A stretch of DNA of 64,000 bases from Exiguobacterium oxidotolerans JCM 12280 (GCF_000702625.1 NZ_JNIS01000001.1:2794001-2858000); one strand, 5' to 3'. Counted from the first letter of the stretch, positions 1 through 8,358 are shown. A program made the numbers and translations. The notes: generated from the letters alone by a model not told the origin.

Positions 1-733
1 CATGTATGTCACGTTGATCACTTCCTTGTATCCGCTGCTCGACGACAACATGGAACAGATTGACGACATGATGCAGATTTTACCGGAAGGAATGATGCGG
101 GCATTCGGAATGGAGTCGATCAGCAACTACGGTCAATTCATCTCGGCCGAATACTATGGTCTGTTTTATCTTTTAATCTTGGGTGTCTTTAGCGTGATGG
201 TCGCGATTCAACTCGTCGCACGGCTCGTCGACCGCGGTTCGATGGCCTATCTTTTATCGACGCAGGTTTCACGAACGAAAGTCATTGTCACACAAATGCT
301 CGTCTTAATCAGTGGTTTAATTGTGATTCATGTTTTGACATTCGCGGGCGGGGCGCTCGCAGCACGGTTCTTAATCGATACGGACCGAATCGCACTCACT
401 GAATTTTTCCAAATCAACTACGTCGGGTTTTGCTTGTTCTTAGCCGTCAGCGGTTATTCGTTCTTGATCTCCTGTTTGTTCAACGATGAAAAAAATGCTT
501 TTGCGGTCGCCGGTGGCGTAACCTTTCTATTTTACGGGATGAACATGATGGGAAAAATCGTCACGAAAATCGACTGGATTCGGCATTTTACGCCGTTTTC
601 GCTTTATGAACCCGGAAAAATCGCTAGTGGGGAAGGTGAGGTCCTCGTCTCAGTAATCATTTTAATCTTGATTGGTCTGCTGAGCTATGGTCTTGCCATC
701 GTTCTTTTCCGGAAACGAAACTTGCCGTTGTGA
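1..733 (+). CDS. ABC-2 type transporter permease, 5' truncated by window
   Basis: The reading frame is open from the left edge, so the true start lies outside the window. About 243 residues are visible with roughly six hydrophobic segments. The layout, with a large extracytoplasmic loop near the start followed by helices, is typical of ABC-2 permeases, which form the membrane channel of an exporter powered by a separate ATPase. The ATPase partner is presumably upstream and not visible. The C-terminus is short and basic (FRKRNLPL). It is followed by a strong hairpin terminator. The substrate cannot be inferred. Confidence 0.75.
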   Translation, partial: MYVTLITSLYPLLDDNMEQIDDMMQILPEGMMRAFGMESISNYGQFISAEYYGLFYLLILGVFSVMVAIQLVARLVDRGSMAYLLSTQVSRTKVIVTQMLVLISGLIVIHVLTFAGGALAARFLIDTDRIALTEFFQINYVGFCLFLAVSGYSFLISCLFNDEKNAFAVAGGVTFLFYGMNMMGKIVTKIDWIRHFTPFSLYEPGKIASGEGEVLVSVIILILIGLLSYGLAIVLFRKRNLPL

Positions 734-809
734 CTTTTTCTTGGGTGAGACACAAGGTGATGTCCCTTGCTCCTAACAGAGAACGAGCAAGAAACACCAT
801 TCAATGCAA

Positions 810-868
810 CTAAAAAGACAAGCGATTGATTTGATTAAAATCTAAATCGCTTGTCTTTTAGTTTTTTA
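810..868. terminator. bidirectional Rho-independent terminator
   Basis: A near-perfect 17-bp stem (ctaaaaagacaagcgatt against aatcgcttgtcttttag) is followed by a T-run on the plus strand and by TTTTTAG on the minus strand. It sits between the convergent permease and MFS genes. Confidence 0.85.
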
Positions 869-941
869 CAGGAACAGGTTAAAGCAACTATTTAGTATTT
901 TTTTAAGTTTACTACCAACTTCTTCTTTAAGACCATTCACC

Positions 942-2189
942 TTACGCCGACTCGGACAACCGTTTCGCACGGCGAATCGAACGATCGAGTGCCAAGTAGA
1001 CGAGTCCCGATAAACAACACGCGACCCCGATGGCGCCAAGCGCATAGTCGCCGTGACCGGATTCAAGGAACAGCGAACCGAGGAGCGGTGCCGTCACGCC
1101 GCCAATCAACCACTGCACGCTCGCAGCACCGTTATACGTTCCCCGTAAGTGAACCGGCGCGATTAAAGCGATGAATGTCATTTGGACCGGTGACATGATC
1201 ATTTCACCGACCGTATAAAGGGCGTATATGACGAGTAAGAGAATGACGATGACGATATAATCCGTTCCGAGCGAGAAGAAGTAGGACGGGACGAATGCGA
1301 GTAAAATCATGCCGAGTCCGAAGACGCTTGCGCCGAGTAACATGACTTTCCCGAACGATTTACCGGATAGCTTCGCAGCAATCGGAAATTGGAACAGGAC
1401 GACCATGATGCCGTTCAGTCCCATCAAGTACGGGAAAGGATTTTTTTCGTCCGGCAATCCCGGTAAGGCTTCTTTTAAGAAGACGGGTAACATGTTTTCG
1501 ACGAGCGTGAAGCCCATCGAGATGAAGACACCAGCCGCAATGAAGATTAAAAAGACATGGTCCTTTCGTAAGACGGTCAGTGAAGAAAGTTGTGGTGTAT
1601 CCACCGGATGCTCGATTTTTTCAGGTTTCGTCTCACCAATGAACAGCAGGAGGACGAGGGCATAAAGTACATAAACAATAGCCGCTCCATAGAAAATCAA
1701 GGACCGATCGATAAAGAGGACGGCGCTACCGATCAATGGACCGAACGCAGCCCCGATGTTATGCCCCATCCGTAAGAGACCAAACGATTCGTTTAATCGT
1801 TCCGGTGGCGTGACATCAGCGACCATCGCGCTCGCTGCCGGGTGGAATAAAGAGTTCGTTAGACCGAGCGTCGCATTTAAGATAAGCAACGGCCAAAATG
1901 TATCGGCAAACGTAAATCCGATCAGGGCGAGCGCATCCCCGACGATGGCGATGACCATCAGTGGTTTGCGGCCGTAAATGTCGGCGAGGTGCCCGCCGAG
2001 GAAGGATCCGAACAACGCGGAAATCGGACCGATCGCCATGATGACACCGACGAGGAGGTATGAATCGAGTTGGTCGGCGTAATAGAGTACGAGAAATGGT
2101 GCAATCATGAACATCATGATACCGGTTAACGTTTCCCCGACGAACCGGATCCAAATGTTACGGTCGAGCAGTTTTAATGAGTTGAACAT
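942..2189 (-). CDS. MFS multidrug efflux transporter, attenuator-controlled
   Basis: A 415-residue major facilitator superfamily protein with about 12 membrane segments. The loop 2-3 motif GGHLADIYGRKPLM is the classic MFS motif A, and a Pro/Gly-rich motif follows around residues 120-155. It resembles drug:proton antiporters of the DHA1 group (YttB-like). The start is ATG at 2189 with SD AAGGGG about 9 nt upstream. The 5' leader contains a short peptide ORF and a terminator/antiterminator pair, an arrangement seen for ribosome-antibiotic-inducible resistance genes. That makes a ribosome-targeting drug a plausible inducer and perhaps a substrate. This is inference; the substrate is unknown. 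Confidence 0.85.
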   Translation of the reverse strand: MFNSLKLLDRNIWIRFVGETLTGIMMFMIAPFLVLYYADQLDSYLLVGVIMAIGPISALFGSFLGGHLADIYGRKPLMVIAIVGDALALIGFTFADTFWPLLILNATLGLTNSLFHPAASAMVADVTPPERLNESFGLLRMGHNIGAAFGPLIGSAVLFIDRSLIFYGAAIVYVLYALVLLLFIGETKPEKIEHPVDTPQLSSLTVLRKDHVFLIFIAAGVFISMGFTLVENMLPVFLKEALPGLPDEKNPFPYLMGLNGIMVVLFQFPIAAKLSGKSFGKVMLLGASVFGLGMILLAFVPSYFFSLGTDYIVIVILLLVIYALYTVGEMIMSPVQMTFIALIAPVHLRGTYNGAASVQWLIGGVTAPLLGSLFLESGHGDYALGAIGVACCLSGLVYLALDRSIRRAKRLSESA

Positions 2190-2226
2190 AAATAAAACCC
2201 CTTATTATTCCGTTTTTAGACAATAG

Positions 2227-2262
2227 AAAAGACGGATACGCACAAATATGGGCATACCCGTC
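2227..2262 (-). terminator. attenuator terminator in MFS leader
   Basis: On the minus strand an 11-bp stem (GACGGGTATGC against GCGTATCCGTC, two G-U pairs) is followed by TTTT at 2227-2230. It lies between the leader peptide and the MFS gene, so it would stop transcription before the structural gene. Its 5' arm can instead pair with upstream sequence at 2285-2294. Confidence 0.7.
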
Positions 2263-2273
2263 CTGATATAAGG

Positions 2274-2345
2274 GGGCAGCATGTACGTATACGCATACGC
2301 ACACCCTGCTTAATTTTTAAAAAATTAAACGATTGGGTGACGTAC
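2274..2345 (-). promoter_or_regulatory. anti-antiterminator/antiterminator segments of attenuator
   Basis: Segment 1 (2335-2345, inside the leader codons) can pair with segment 2 (2295-2306): GTACGTCACCC against GGGTGTGCGTAT with one bulge. Part of segment 2 and its continuation (2285-2294) can instead pair 9 of 10 positions with segment 3 (2252-2261), the 5' arm of the terminator. This gives the classic 1:2 plus 3:4 (off) versus 2:3 (on) arrangement. Pairings were found by eye and no folding energies were calculated. Confidence 0.6.
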
Positions 2346-2402
2346 AATGATCGCAGATGAGTTTGATACCTGAATCTGTCGCTGTGCTTGTGGCTGTTTC
2401 AT
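2325..2402 (-). CDS. 25-residue leader peptide upstream of MFS efflux gene
   Basis: ATG at 2402 runs to TAA at 2325, encoding 25 residues beginning MKQPQAQRQIQ and ending SSAIIVRHPIV. SD AAGGAGGAG (2411-2419) lies 8 nt before the ATG, one of the best in the window, which argues for real translation. The C-terminal AIIV resembles the IFVI/IAVV core of Erm leader peptides that stall ribosomes with macrolides; that comparison is inference. The codons for V-R-H-P overlap the RNA segment that pairs with the antiterminator, so stalling here would free it. It has no function expected other than regulation. Confidence 0.7.
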   Translation of the reverse strand: MKQPQAQRQIQVSNSSAIIVRHPIV

Positions 2403-2443
2403 GTGTACGTCTCCTCCTTCTAGTTAGTTAACTTCCTCGTCAT

Positions 2444-2471
2444 CGTATAGAACATCAGGACGAGTTGTCAA
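2444..2471 (-). promoter_or_regulatory. sigma-A-like promoter for leader/MFS transcript
   Basis: Minus strand -35 TTGACA (2466-2471) and -10-like TATACG (2444-2449) are separated by 16 nt; TACGAT with an 18-nt spacer is an alternative. The -35 box sits inside the small palindrome AGTTGACAACT, which could be an operator. Confidence 0.5.
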
Positions 2472-2505
2472 CTAAAAATCTGAAAATTAAGTCAATCATG
2501 TGAAA

Positions 2506-2534
2506 TAGACGAACAGCTGAAAATTCGGTATGAT
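2506..2534 (+). promoter_or_regulatory. candidate promoter of prfC
   Basis: -10 TATGAT (2529-2534) with a weak -35 TAGACG (2506-2511) at 17-nt spacing, 65 nt upstream of the prfC start. Confidence 0.4.
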
Positions 2535-2599
2535 AGACTAGTTGCGAAAAATGAGCTGGTTACAAGTATTGAATTTATCGTGAAGGGACTTAATCATAC

Positions 2600-4183
2600 A
2601 TGACAAAATTACAAACTGAAGTCGAGAAACGCCGGATTTTCGGTATCATCTCCCACCCGGATGCCGGGAAAACGACATTAACAGAAAAATTCTTACTCCA
2701 CGGAGGGGCAATCCGGGAAGCAGGGTCGGTCAAAGCCCGAAAAAATTCGAAATTTGCCAAATCCGACTGGATGGAAATCGAGAAACAACGCGGAATCTCG
2801 GTCACGTCATCGGTCATGCAATTCGAATACGATAAAAAAATCGTCTCTATCATGGATACACCGGGTCACTCGGACTTCGGGGAAGATACGTACCGGATCT
2901 TGACGGCCGTCGACTCGGCAATCATGGTCATCGATGCGGCGAAAGGGATCGAGTCACAGACAAAAAAACTTTTCCAAGTCTGTCGGATGCGCGGTATTCC
3001 AATTTTTACATTCATCAACAAAATGGACCGTCAAGCACGTGATCCACTCGAATTGATGGAGGAGCTTGAAGAAGTCCTCGGTATCCCGTCTGTTGCCGTC
3101 ACGTGGCCGGCAGGATCAGGACAACAGTTCGAAGGGGTCTACGACCGGGTCAACGAGAAGTTCCACTGCTTCAAACAGGACCGGAAGACGATTGAGCTGG
3201 GGGAAGAAGGGCTCGCAAACGACGAACTCGCTAACTCAATCAACAATGAAATGTACGATACGCTCGTCGATGAAGTCGATTTACTCGACGGCGCCGGCAA
3301 TGCCTATGACGAGGAATTGATTGCAAAAGGTGAACTGACACCGGTCTTCTTCGGTTCAGCTCTCGTCGACTTTGGTGTCACACCACTGCTCGAACACTAT
3401 CTCAACTTGTCCCCGTCCCCGACACCACGGGAATCGAACAAAGGGAAAATCGAACCGGCACAAGAATTCTTCAGTGGGTTCGTCTTTAAGATTCAAGCGA
3501 ACATGAACCCGAACCACCGGGACCGGATTGCCTTTATCCGCATCTGTACCGGAAAATTCGACCGTGGGATGGATGTCGTCCTGACGCGGACAGGTAAGAA
3601 AATGAAATTGTCGCAATCGACGCAGTTCATGGCAGATGAGCGGGAAACGGTCAACGAAGCCTTTGCTGGAGACGTCATCGGTCTCTACGACTCGGGCAAC
3701 TATCAAATTGGCGATACAATCACGAACGGTGATCCGTCACTCCAATACGAAGCCTTGCCGACATTCGCACCGGAATTATTCTTGAAGGTCTTTACGAAAA
3801 ATGCCCTGAAGTCAAAACAGTTCCAAAAAGGGATTGAACAATTGGCACAAGAAGGAGCGATTCAAGTTTATAAGACGGAATACAACGAGGTCATCCTCGG
3901 TGCGATCGGTCAACTTCAGTTCGAAGTCTTCGAACACCGCCTTAAAGGCGAGTACGGCGTCGATATCTTAAAAGATGCGGCGAACTTCCAGGTCGCGAAG
4001 TGGGTCAAGGTGACAGAAATCAATGACGTGAAGAAATTGACGGATTCACGGACGGTCCTCGTTTATGACCGTTGGGAAAACCCGGTTCTCCTCTTTGCGA
4101 ATGATTTCGTCTACGAACGCTTCGTCCAAAAAAATGAAGGTACGATTACATTAGTCGATTCGCCGCAACAGCTGAACGATTAA
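2600..4183 (+). CDS. prfC: peptide chain release factor 3 (RF3)
   Basis: A 527-residue translational GTPase of the usual RF3 length. It recycles class I release factors RF1/RF2 from the ribosome after termination. The GTPase motifs are complete: G1 SHPDAGKTT (residues 18-26), G2 RGISVTSS (64-71), G3 DTPGH (86-90) and G4 NKMD (140-143). The G1 AHP/SHPDAGKTT form separates RF3 from EF-G. The EF-Tu-like domain II and the RF3 C-terminal domain follow. The start is ATG with a modest GAAGGGA SD about 11 nt upstream. It is monocistronic, with a hairpin terminator just after the stop. Confidence 0.95.
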   Translation: MTKLQTEVEKRRIFGIISHPDAGKTTLTEKFLLHGGAIREAGSVKARKNSKFAKSDWMEIEKQRGISVTSSVMQFEYDKKIVSIMDTPGHSDFGEDTYRILTAVDSAIMVIDAAKGIESQTKKLFQVCRMRGIPIFTFINKMDRQARDPLELMEELEEVLGIPSVAVTWPAGSGQQFEGVYDRVNEKFHCFKQDRKTIELGEEGLANDELANSINNEMYDTLVDEVDLLDGAGNAYDEELIAKGELTPVFFGSALVDFGVTPLLEHYLNLSPSPTPRESNKGKIEPAQEFFSGFVFKIQANMNPNHRDRIAFIRICTGKFDRGMDVVLTRTGKKMKLSQSTQFMADERETVNEAFAGDVIGLYDSGNYQIGDTITNGDPSLQYEALPTFAPELFLKVFTKNALKSKQFQKGIEQLAQEGAIQVYKTEYNEVILGAIGQLQFEVFEHRLKGEYGVDILKDAANFQVAKWVKVTEINDVKKLTDSRTVLVYDRWENPVLLFANDFVYERFVQKNEGTITLVDSPQQLND

Positions 4184-4197
4184 TCAAATCTTGAGAG

Positions 4198-4231
4198 AGC
4201 TTTTCCGCGTCAGCGGAGGAGTTCTTTTTTT
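4198..4231 (+). terminator. Rho-independent terminator of prfC
   Basis: Stem agctttTCCGC-GTCA-GCGGAggagtt with some G-U pairs, then a run of eight T. Confidence 0.75.
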
Positions 4232-4239
4232 GCTTCGCT

Positions 4240-4265
4240 GTTTTGCTTCAGAAGAACATGGGTAA
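4240..4265 (+). promoter_or_regulatory. sigma-B-type promoter of the YflT-like gene
   Basis: GTTTTG, 14 nt, GGGTAA closely matches the Bacillales sigma-B consensus (GTTTAA, N12-15, GGGTAT). It lies about 50 nt before the start of a predicted general stress protein, so position and gene function agree. Confidence 0.65.
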
Positions 4266-4316
4266 AAAAGGAAAGTAGTCCGATTCATACATTTTGTGAG
4301 AGGGATGGTGTTAACG

Positions 4317-4778
4317 ATGGCGAAAAAATTCGTAGGCGTTTTTCATGATCAATCCAGCTTGGAGCAAAAGATGCATGCTTTAAAAGAACAAGGACATAAG
4401 GACTCCGACTTTTCAGTCGTCGGACGGGATGAAGCGGCCGAAGAGACATCGGGTGCGTCTTGGGTCGATGAAATGAAAGCGAAGTTCAGCAAGGAACCAC
4501 CGTTACGCGAGACACTGAAACGCGTCGGGCATTCGGACGACGAAGCGGCGAAACATTATGAAGAAGTCGAGCGTGGTGGGATTGCCTTGTTCGTCAAGGA
4601 ACGGGACGATCACGACCACGATCATGACCATGATCACGGGCATCGTCATGACCACACGGAAGATCGTCACGGAGGGAAAGTCGAAAATCCTGGCGTCAAT
4701 GATTATGAGTCGGAGCAGGATGCGAATCACGAAAAAAGTACGCGGACGAAATGGGACGCAGACGATTTAAATAAATAA
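4317..4778 (+). CDS. YflT-domain general stress protein with His/Asp-rich tail
   Basis: A 153-residue soluble protein. The first ~100 residues (MAKKFVGVFHDQSSLEQKM onward) match the heat-induced stress protein YflT domain found in B. subtilis general stress proteins. Residues about 97-115 form a run of alternating His and Asp/Gly (HDHDHDHDHDHGHRHDH), a likely divalent-metal-binding tail not typical of YflT. A longer frame opens with GTG at 4296, but ATG 4317 with SD GAGAGGG is preferred. The sigma-B-like promoter supports stress control. Biochemical function is unknown. Confidence 0.75.
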   Translation: MAKKFVGVFHDQSSLEQKMHALKEQGHKDSDFSVVGRDEAAEETSGASWVDEMKAKFSKEPPLRETLKRVGHSDDEAAKHYEEVERGGIALFVKERDDHDHDHDHDHGHRHDHTEDRHGGKVENPGVNDYESEQDANHEKSTRTKWDADDLNK

Positions 4779-4784
4779 GGGACG

Positions 4785-4826
4785 AACACGGATTGGCTTT
4801 GATTAAACAGCCATCCGTGTTTTTTA
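4785..4826 (+). terminator. Rho-independent terminator
   Basis: Arms aacacggattggct and agccatccgtgtt form a long stem followed by tttttatt. Confidence 0.8.
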
Positions 4827-4901
4827 TTGGAGAAGTGTCTTCACTACCGCTGAAAAAAGGACGGGTGCTATACTGAAAGCACTTATTGAAGAGGTGAAAC
4901 C

Positions 4902-5987
4902 ATGAAAAAAACAGTCGCAACACTTACAGGGCTCGGATTACTCGGAACGGTCTTTATGACGCGTTATCCGTTATTCGGTCGCCGACCGTCTAAAGCCGAT
5001 CAACAGGATTACAGACGATCCGCCCAGTTCAAAAATGGAAAGTTTCAAAATGAACTGCCGTTTCAACTGAAGATGGAATGGGAGACAACAAAAAGTATCT
5101 TAAAAGATTATGGGCGGGAATTGCCATCTTTAAAACCGGTCAAGCCATTACCTGTCGTACCGTTTGAGCGACGGACAGACGGGACAGAACCACGTGTGAC
5201 CTGGTTCGGGCACTCGGCGTTCTTACTTGAACTCGATCAACAAACGATTTTCTTTGATCCGATGCTCGGTCGAGTTCCGTCACCATTCCCGAAATTCGGA
5301 GGCGGACGGTTCCAAACGACGGCACCGGTCGATCTCGATGCCTTGCCGCTGATCGATCTCGTCATCTATTCGCATGACCATTATGACCACTTGGATTATC
5401 ATTCGGTTCTGGCATTAAAAGACCGGGTCGGCCGATTCATCGTCCCGCTTGGTGTCGCGAGCCGCCTGAAAGGCTGGGGTGTCGACGCAAGCCGGATTAC
5501 GGAACTCGATTGGCACGAATCGATTGAGACGAATGGTCTTCGTCTGACGGCCACACCGGCTCGGCACTATTCGGGACGAAACGGGCTTGATCAATTTTCG
5601 ACGCTTTGGGCCTCATGGGTCATCGAAGGCTCGAAAAAAGTCTTCTTCAGCGGTGACAGCGGGTATGGTCCACACTTTAAGGCAATCGGTGACCAGTACG
5701 GTCCGTTTGACTTGACGATCATGGAGTGTGGGCAATACGACACCCGTTGGTCGAGCTCGCATATGTTGCCGGAACAGACGCTTGCGGCACACCTCGATGT
5801 CAAAGGGGATGTGATGATTCCCGTTCACTGGTCGGCGTTTACACTGGCGTTTCACCCGTGGTTCGAACCGGTCGAACGGCTGTTGAAGGAAGCGGCGAAA
5901 CATGACGTACCGGTCGTGACACCGATGATCGGTGAGAGCGTAACAGTTGCGAGTCAGACCCGTAAATGGTGGAGAGAAGTACGGTGA
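4902..5987 (+). CDS. membrane-anchored MBL-fold metallohydrolase (NAPE-PLD/UlaG-like)
   Basis: 361 residues. An N-terminal hydrophobic segment (about 5-20) is probably a membrane anchor. The metallo-beta-lactamase fold shows the metal motif SHDHYDHLD (about 157-165), then ARHYSGR and FSGDSGYG downstream. The order WFGHSAF, HxHxDH, HYSGR is that of the NAPE-PLD-like and UlaG-like branch, whose members hydrolyse phosphodiesters or lactones. It is not a beta-lactam resistance enzyme on this evidence. The start follows SD GAGGTGA. The gene is monocistronic; the substrate is unknown. Confidence 0.8.
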   Translation: MKKTVATLTGLGLLGTVFMTRYPLFGRRPSKADQQDYRRSAQFKNGKFQNELPFQLKMEWETTKSILKDYGRELPSLKPVKPLPVVPFERRTDGTEPRVTWFGHSAFLLELDQQTIFFDPMLGRVPSPFPKFGGGRFQTTAPVDLDALPLIDLVIYSHDHYDHLDYHSVLALKDRVGRFIVPLGVASRLKGWGVDASRITELDWHESIETNGLRLTATPARHYSGRNGLDQFSTLWASWVIEGSKKVFFSGDSGYGPHFKAIGDQYGPFDLTIMECGQYDTRWSSSHMLPEQTLAAHLDVKGDVMIPVHWSAFTLAFHPWFEPVERLLKEAAKHDVPVVTPMIGESVTVASQTRKWWREVR

Positions 5988-6009
5988 AGGTAGGTTAAGT
6001 GAAACTCAT

Positions 6010-6099
6010 CGTCTTTTCCCGTACTTTCCTCAGGCTCGTTTGTCTCTGACAGCTCGAAAAGAACGCACTTTTTCCTGTAGGAGTCACGGGAAGAAGCCG
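6010..6099 (+). repeat. dispersed hairpin repeat family 1, short copy
   Basis: About 90 bp. Outer arms cttttcccgt and acgggaagaag enclose ctttcctcaggctcg and the conserved right part ctttttcctgtaggagtca. The same core occurs at 33834-33978 (opposite orientation) and 54129-54270. This copy lacks much of the middle. Confidence 0.6.
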
Positions 6100-6133
6100 A
6101 GGTTAATGGACTGCCATCAGATGATGACTCAAA

Positions 6134-6180
6134 AAAACATCCCCGCTCTTTCGCCTGTCGCGAGAGAGCGGGGATGTTGT
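6134..6180. terminator. bidirectional terminator
   Basis: Arms aacatccccgctctttcgc and gcgagagagcggggatgtt form a long stem, with A-run on the left and T-rich sequence on the right. It separates the convergent MBL and permease genes. Confidence 0.85.
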
Positions 6181-6193
6181 GTTTTCGGACGGG

Positions 6194-7432
6194 TTAACTG
6201 GCAAGCCGTTCTGATTGAGTTTCTCGTCGCACGCGAAAACGTTCGATGACTTCAAACCCAAGCACAAGCATTGTTCCGATCAATAAGCCGTTACTGAAGA
6301 ACGGACGTAACGTTAGCGGCAAAATCTCCGCCAGAACCGTCGATTGTAACAGAATACTGATTCCGATGACGGCACAAATCGCAAAGGCGTGTTTCCGACG
6401 GCTGGTCGTCATGCTGCTTTCAGCGGACTGCCAGGCAATCAGGAACATATGCGGTAACGTGGCGAGCAACGCCGCACTGGCAACACTGCGCGGCAACGTC
6501 GCGATGATCCCGATGATACTCGGGAAAAACCCGACCAAGGCGATGACGAGTGAGGCAATCAAAAACGGTCGGCGGTCCTTACTTCCCGTCTGGGCGATGA
6601 AACCACTTGTGATCGGCAACGGGACCGGAACGAGCGTCGAGAACGTCGCCGCGATCAAGTGAATGATCCCTTCGACCGTCAGACCCTGATGCAAGGCCCC
6701 TTTTTTCTGAATCGTCGCTTCGACGGCACTTAACGCAGCAATCAAGTTGACGATTAAAAGAATCGCAAACGGAATCGCGACGAGAAACGCACTGCCGTCA
6801 AATTGCGGCATCCCGAACGGTAACGCGGTCGGAACGGCAAAGACACCGGATGCTTCCGGCAGTGACGGGCGACTGACCAACCAGCCGACGACGATGCCGA
6901 TCATCAAAGCGAACGGACGGAGCCGTGCCGGACCAAACTGGCTCAGTCCGAGGACAAGCAGGAATGTCAGAACACCGGCAAGACGTGTCGCTTCGACGGC
7001 GAGAACGGCACCCAGCATGACGCCGGTCAGTTGAATACATAATAAAAGCAAAAACGTGCCGCTGACGAGCGGCGTAAAGACCGGTAATAAAAAGCGGGTC
7101 CATCCGGTCAACCCGAGGAAAATCAAGACAACACCGGCGATGACGACCGCGGCCATCGCAATCGTAAAGGCCGTTTTTGAATCGACCGGCAGCGCGGCGA
7201 TGACGACGAAGATACTGACCCATGAACCGGCCGGACCGGATACGATCGGTAACCGGTGACCAAACATACCATGAAGAAAACAGGCAATCCCGCCGACAAA
7301 GAAGGAGCGTTGGACAAGAGCGGCCGTCTCGACACTCGAGAGGTCGAACAGACTGGCAACGACGATCGGCAAGGCAATCGTATTGGCTAATAAGAAAATA
7401 ATCCACTGGACTGTGGATGTCGTACGTTTCAC
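6194..7432 (-). CDS. NCS2-family nucleobase (xanthine/uracil) permease
   Basis: 412 residues, strongly hydrophobic with about 12 or more membrane segments. Features typical of the NCS2/SLC23 family are GPAGSWVS near residue 65 and the later EATIQKKGALHQGLTVEG region, in place of the usual QVTxxxxGx. These permeases import purines or pyrimidines by proton symport. It is divergent from a LysR-type regulator gene 106 bp away, the usual arrangement for a regulator controlling its neighbour. Which base is carried cannot be told from the sequence. Confidence 0.8.
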   Translation of the reverse strand: MKRTTSTVQWIIFLLANTIALPIVVASLFDLSSVETAALVQRSFFVGGIACFLHGMFGHRLPIVSGPAGSWVSIFVVIAALPVDSKTAFTIAMAAVVIAGVVLIFLGLTGWTRFLLPVFTPLVSGTFLLLLCIQLTGVMLGAVLAVEATRLAGVLTFLLVLGLSQFGPARLRPFALMIGIVVGWLVSRPSLPEASGVFAVPTALPFGMPQFDGSAFLVAIPFAILLIVNLIAALSAVEATIQKKGALHQGLTVEGIIHLIAATFSTLVPVPLPITSGFIAQTGSKDRRPFLIASLVIALVGFFPSIIGIIATLPRSVASAALLATLPHMFLIAWQSAESSMTTSRRKHAFAICAVIGISILLQSTVLAEILPLTLRPFFSNGLLIGTMLVLGFEVIERFRVRRETQSERLAS

Positions 7433-7538
7433 AAAAATCGTCTCCTTTAAAAATCGCTGATTTTAGCATCGTATCATATGATTGATGTTATGATTCATAC
7501 ATATTTATGACTGAAAACATATGAAAGAGATGATGAAT
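7433..7538. promoter_or_regulatory. divergent promoter/operator region
   Basis: AT-rich spacer between the divergent permease and LysR genes with overlapping ATCATATGATTGAT- and TTATGATTCATA-type repeats. Such T-N11-A half-palindromes are typical LysR boxes. Exact sites were not assigned. Confidence 0.4.
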
Positions 7539-8351
7539 ATGGATTTACGCCAATACCGCTATTTTTGTGCGGTCGTCGAAGAACAATCGGTCACGCGGGC
7601 AGCGGAACGGCTACGGATGGCTCAGCCTGCCTTGACGCAACAAATTCGCAAGATGGAAGAGTTGCTTGGCGTGCGGTTGATTGAACGCGCGGGACGCGGC
7701 ATCCGGATTACATCGAGCGGTGAGCGGCTCTATGAACGGGCCGTCTCACTGTTGCGCTATGAAGCGGAAACGCGGATCGAAGTCAGTGACATCAAGGAAG
7801 GGCGGACCGGCATCTTACGGATCGGCGTCAATACGTTGTCCGCCGGCCGCTTGACGGGCTGGGTCCAAGAGATGAAACGACGGCATCCGCGGATTACGTT
7901 ACAAATTCATCAAGGCGAGTCTGCTGCTTTGATTGATCGTTTGAAGGATCATGCGATTGACGTGGCACTCGTCCGGCTGCCGATTGAGGCGCAAGGCGTC
8001 ACGATCGAGTGGATGGAAGAGGAACCGTTTTATCAGATCCATCATCCTGATTTTCCGGATGCCGATATGATTATTCCGAGTCAGGAAGGACTGGGTGTCT
8101 TTCAGACGCTCAGTCAACAGTTCGGGGTCGTCTCGCAGGAAACGTGTTCCGACGTTTTGACCTTGATTGGACTCGTCCGGTGTGGACAAGCGGTGACGCT
8201 GTTACCGGAAAGTACGCTCCGCGAGCTCGACATGACGGGACTGGTGCGGGAACGGTTACCGGACGCGACGAGTACGACGGCTCTTGTCTGGTTGACGGAA
8301 GATGGTCAATCGGCACTGACCCAACAATGGGTCTCGATTGTCCACGAGTAA
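7539..8351 (+). CDS. LysR-family transcriptional regulator
   Basis: 270 residues. The N-terminal winged helix (about 1-60, with VTRAAERLRMAQPALTQQIR) is the canonical LysR HTH, followed by a substrate-binding domain (about 88-268). In-frame ATGs lie at 7521, 7530, 7533 and 7539. The start at 7539 gives the standard MDLRQYRYF beginning and is preceded by GAAAGAG at good spacing. It probably regulates the divergent nucleobase permease. The effector is unknown. Confidence 0.85.
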   Translation: MDLRQYRYFCAVVEEQSVTRAAERLRMAQPALTQQIRKMEELLGVRLIERAGRGIRITSSGERLYERAVSLLRYEAETRIEVSDIKEGRTGILRIGVNTLSAGRLTGWVQEMKRRHPRITLQIHQGESAALIDRLKDHAIDVALVRLPIEAQGVTIEWMEEEPFYQIHHPDFPDADMIIPSQEGLGVFQTLSQQFGVVSQETCSDVLTLIGLVRCGQAVTLLPESTLRELDMTGLVRERLPDATSTTALVWLTEDGQSALTQQWVSIVHE

Positions 8352-8358
8352 GAACGAA

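Noticed and set aside
735-800. Fourth copy of repeat family 1
   Set aside because: cttgggtgagacacaagg and cttgctcctaacagagaacgag recall the core, but the right end and closing arms are missing; kept only as a possible decayed copy.
4902-5987. Beta-lactamase resistance gene
   Set aside because: The MBL motifs belong to the NAPE-PLD/UlaG-like branch, not to class B beta-lactamases.
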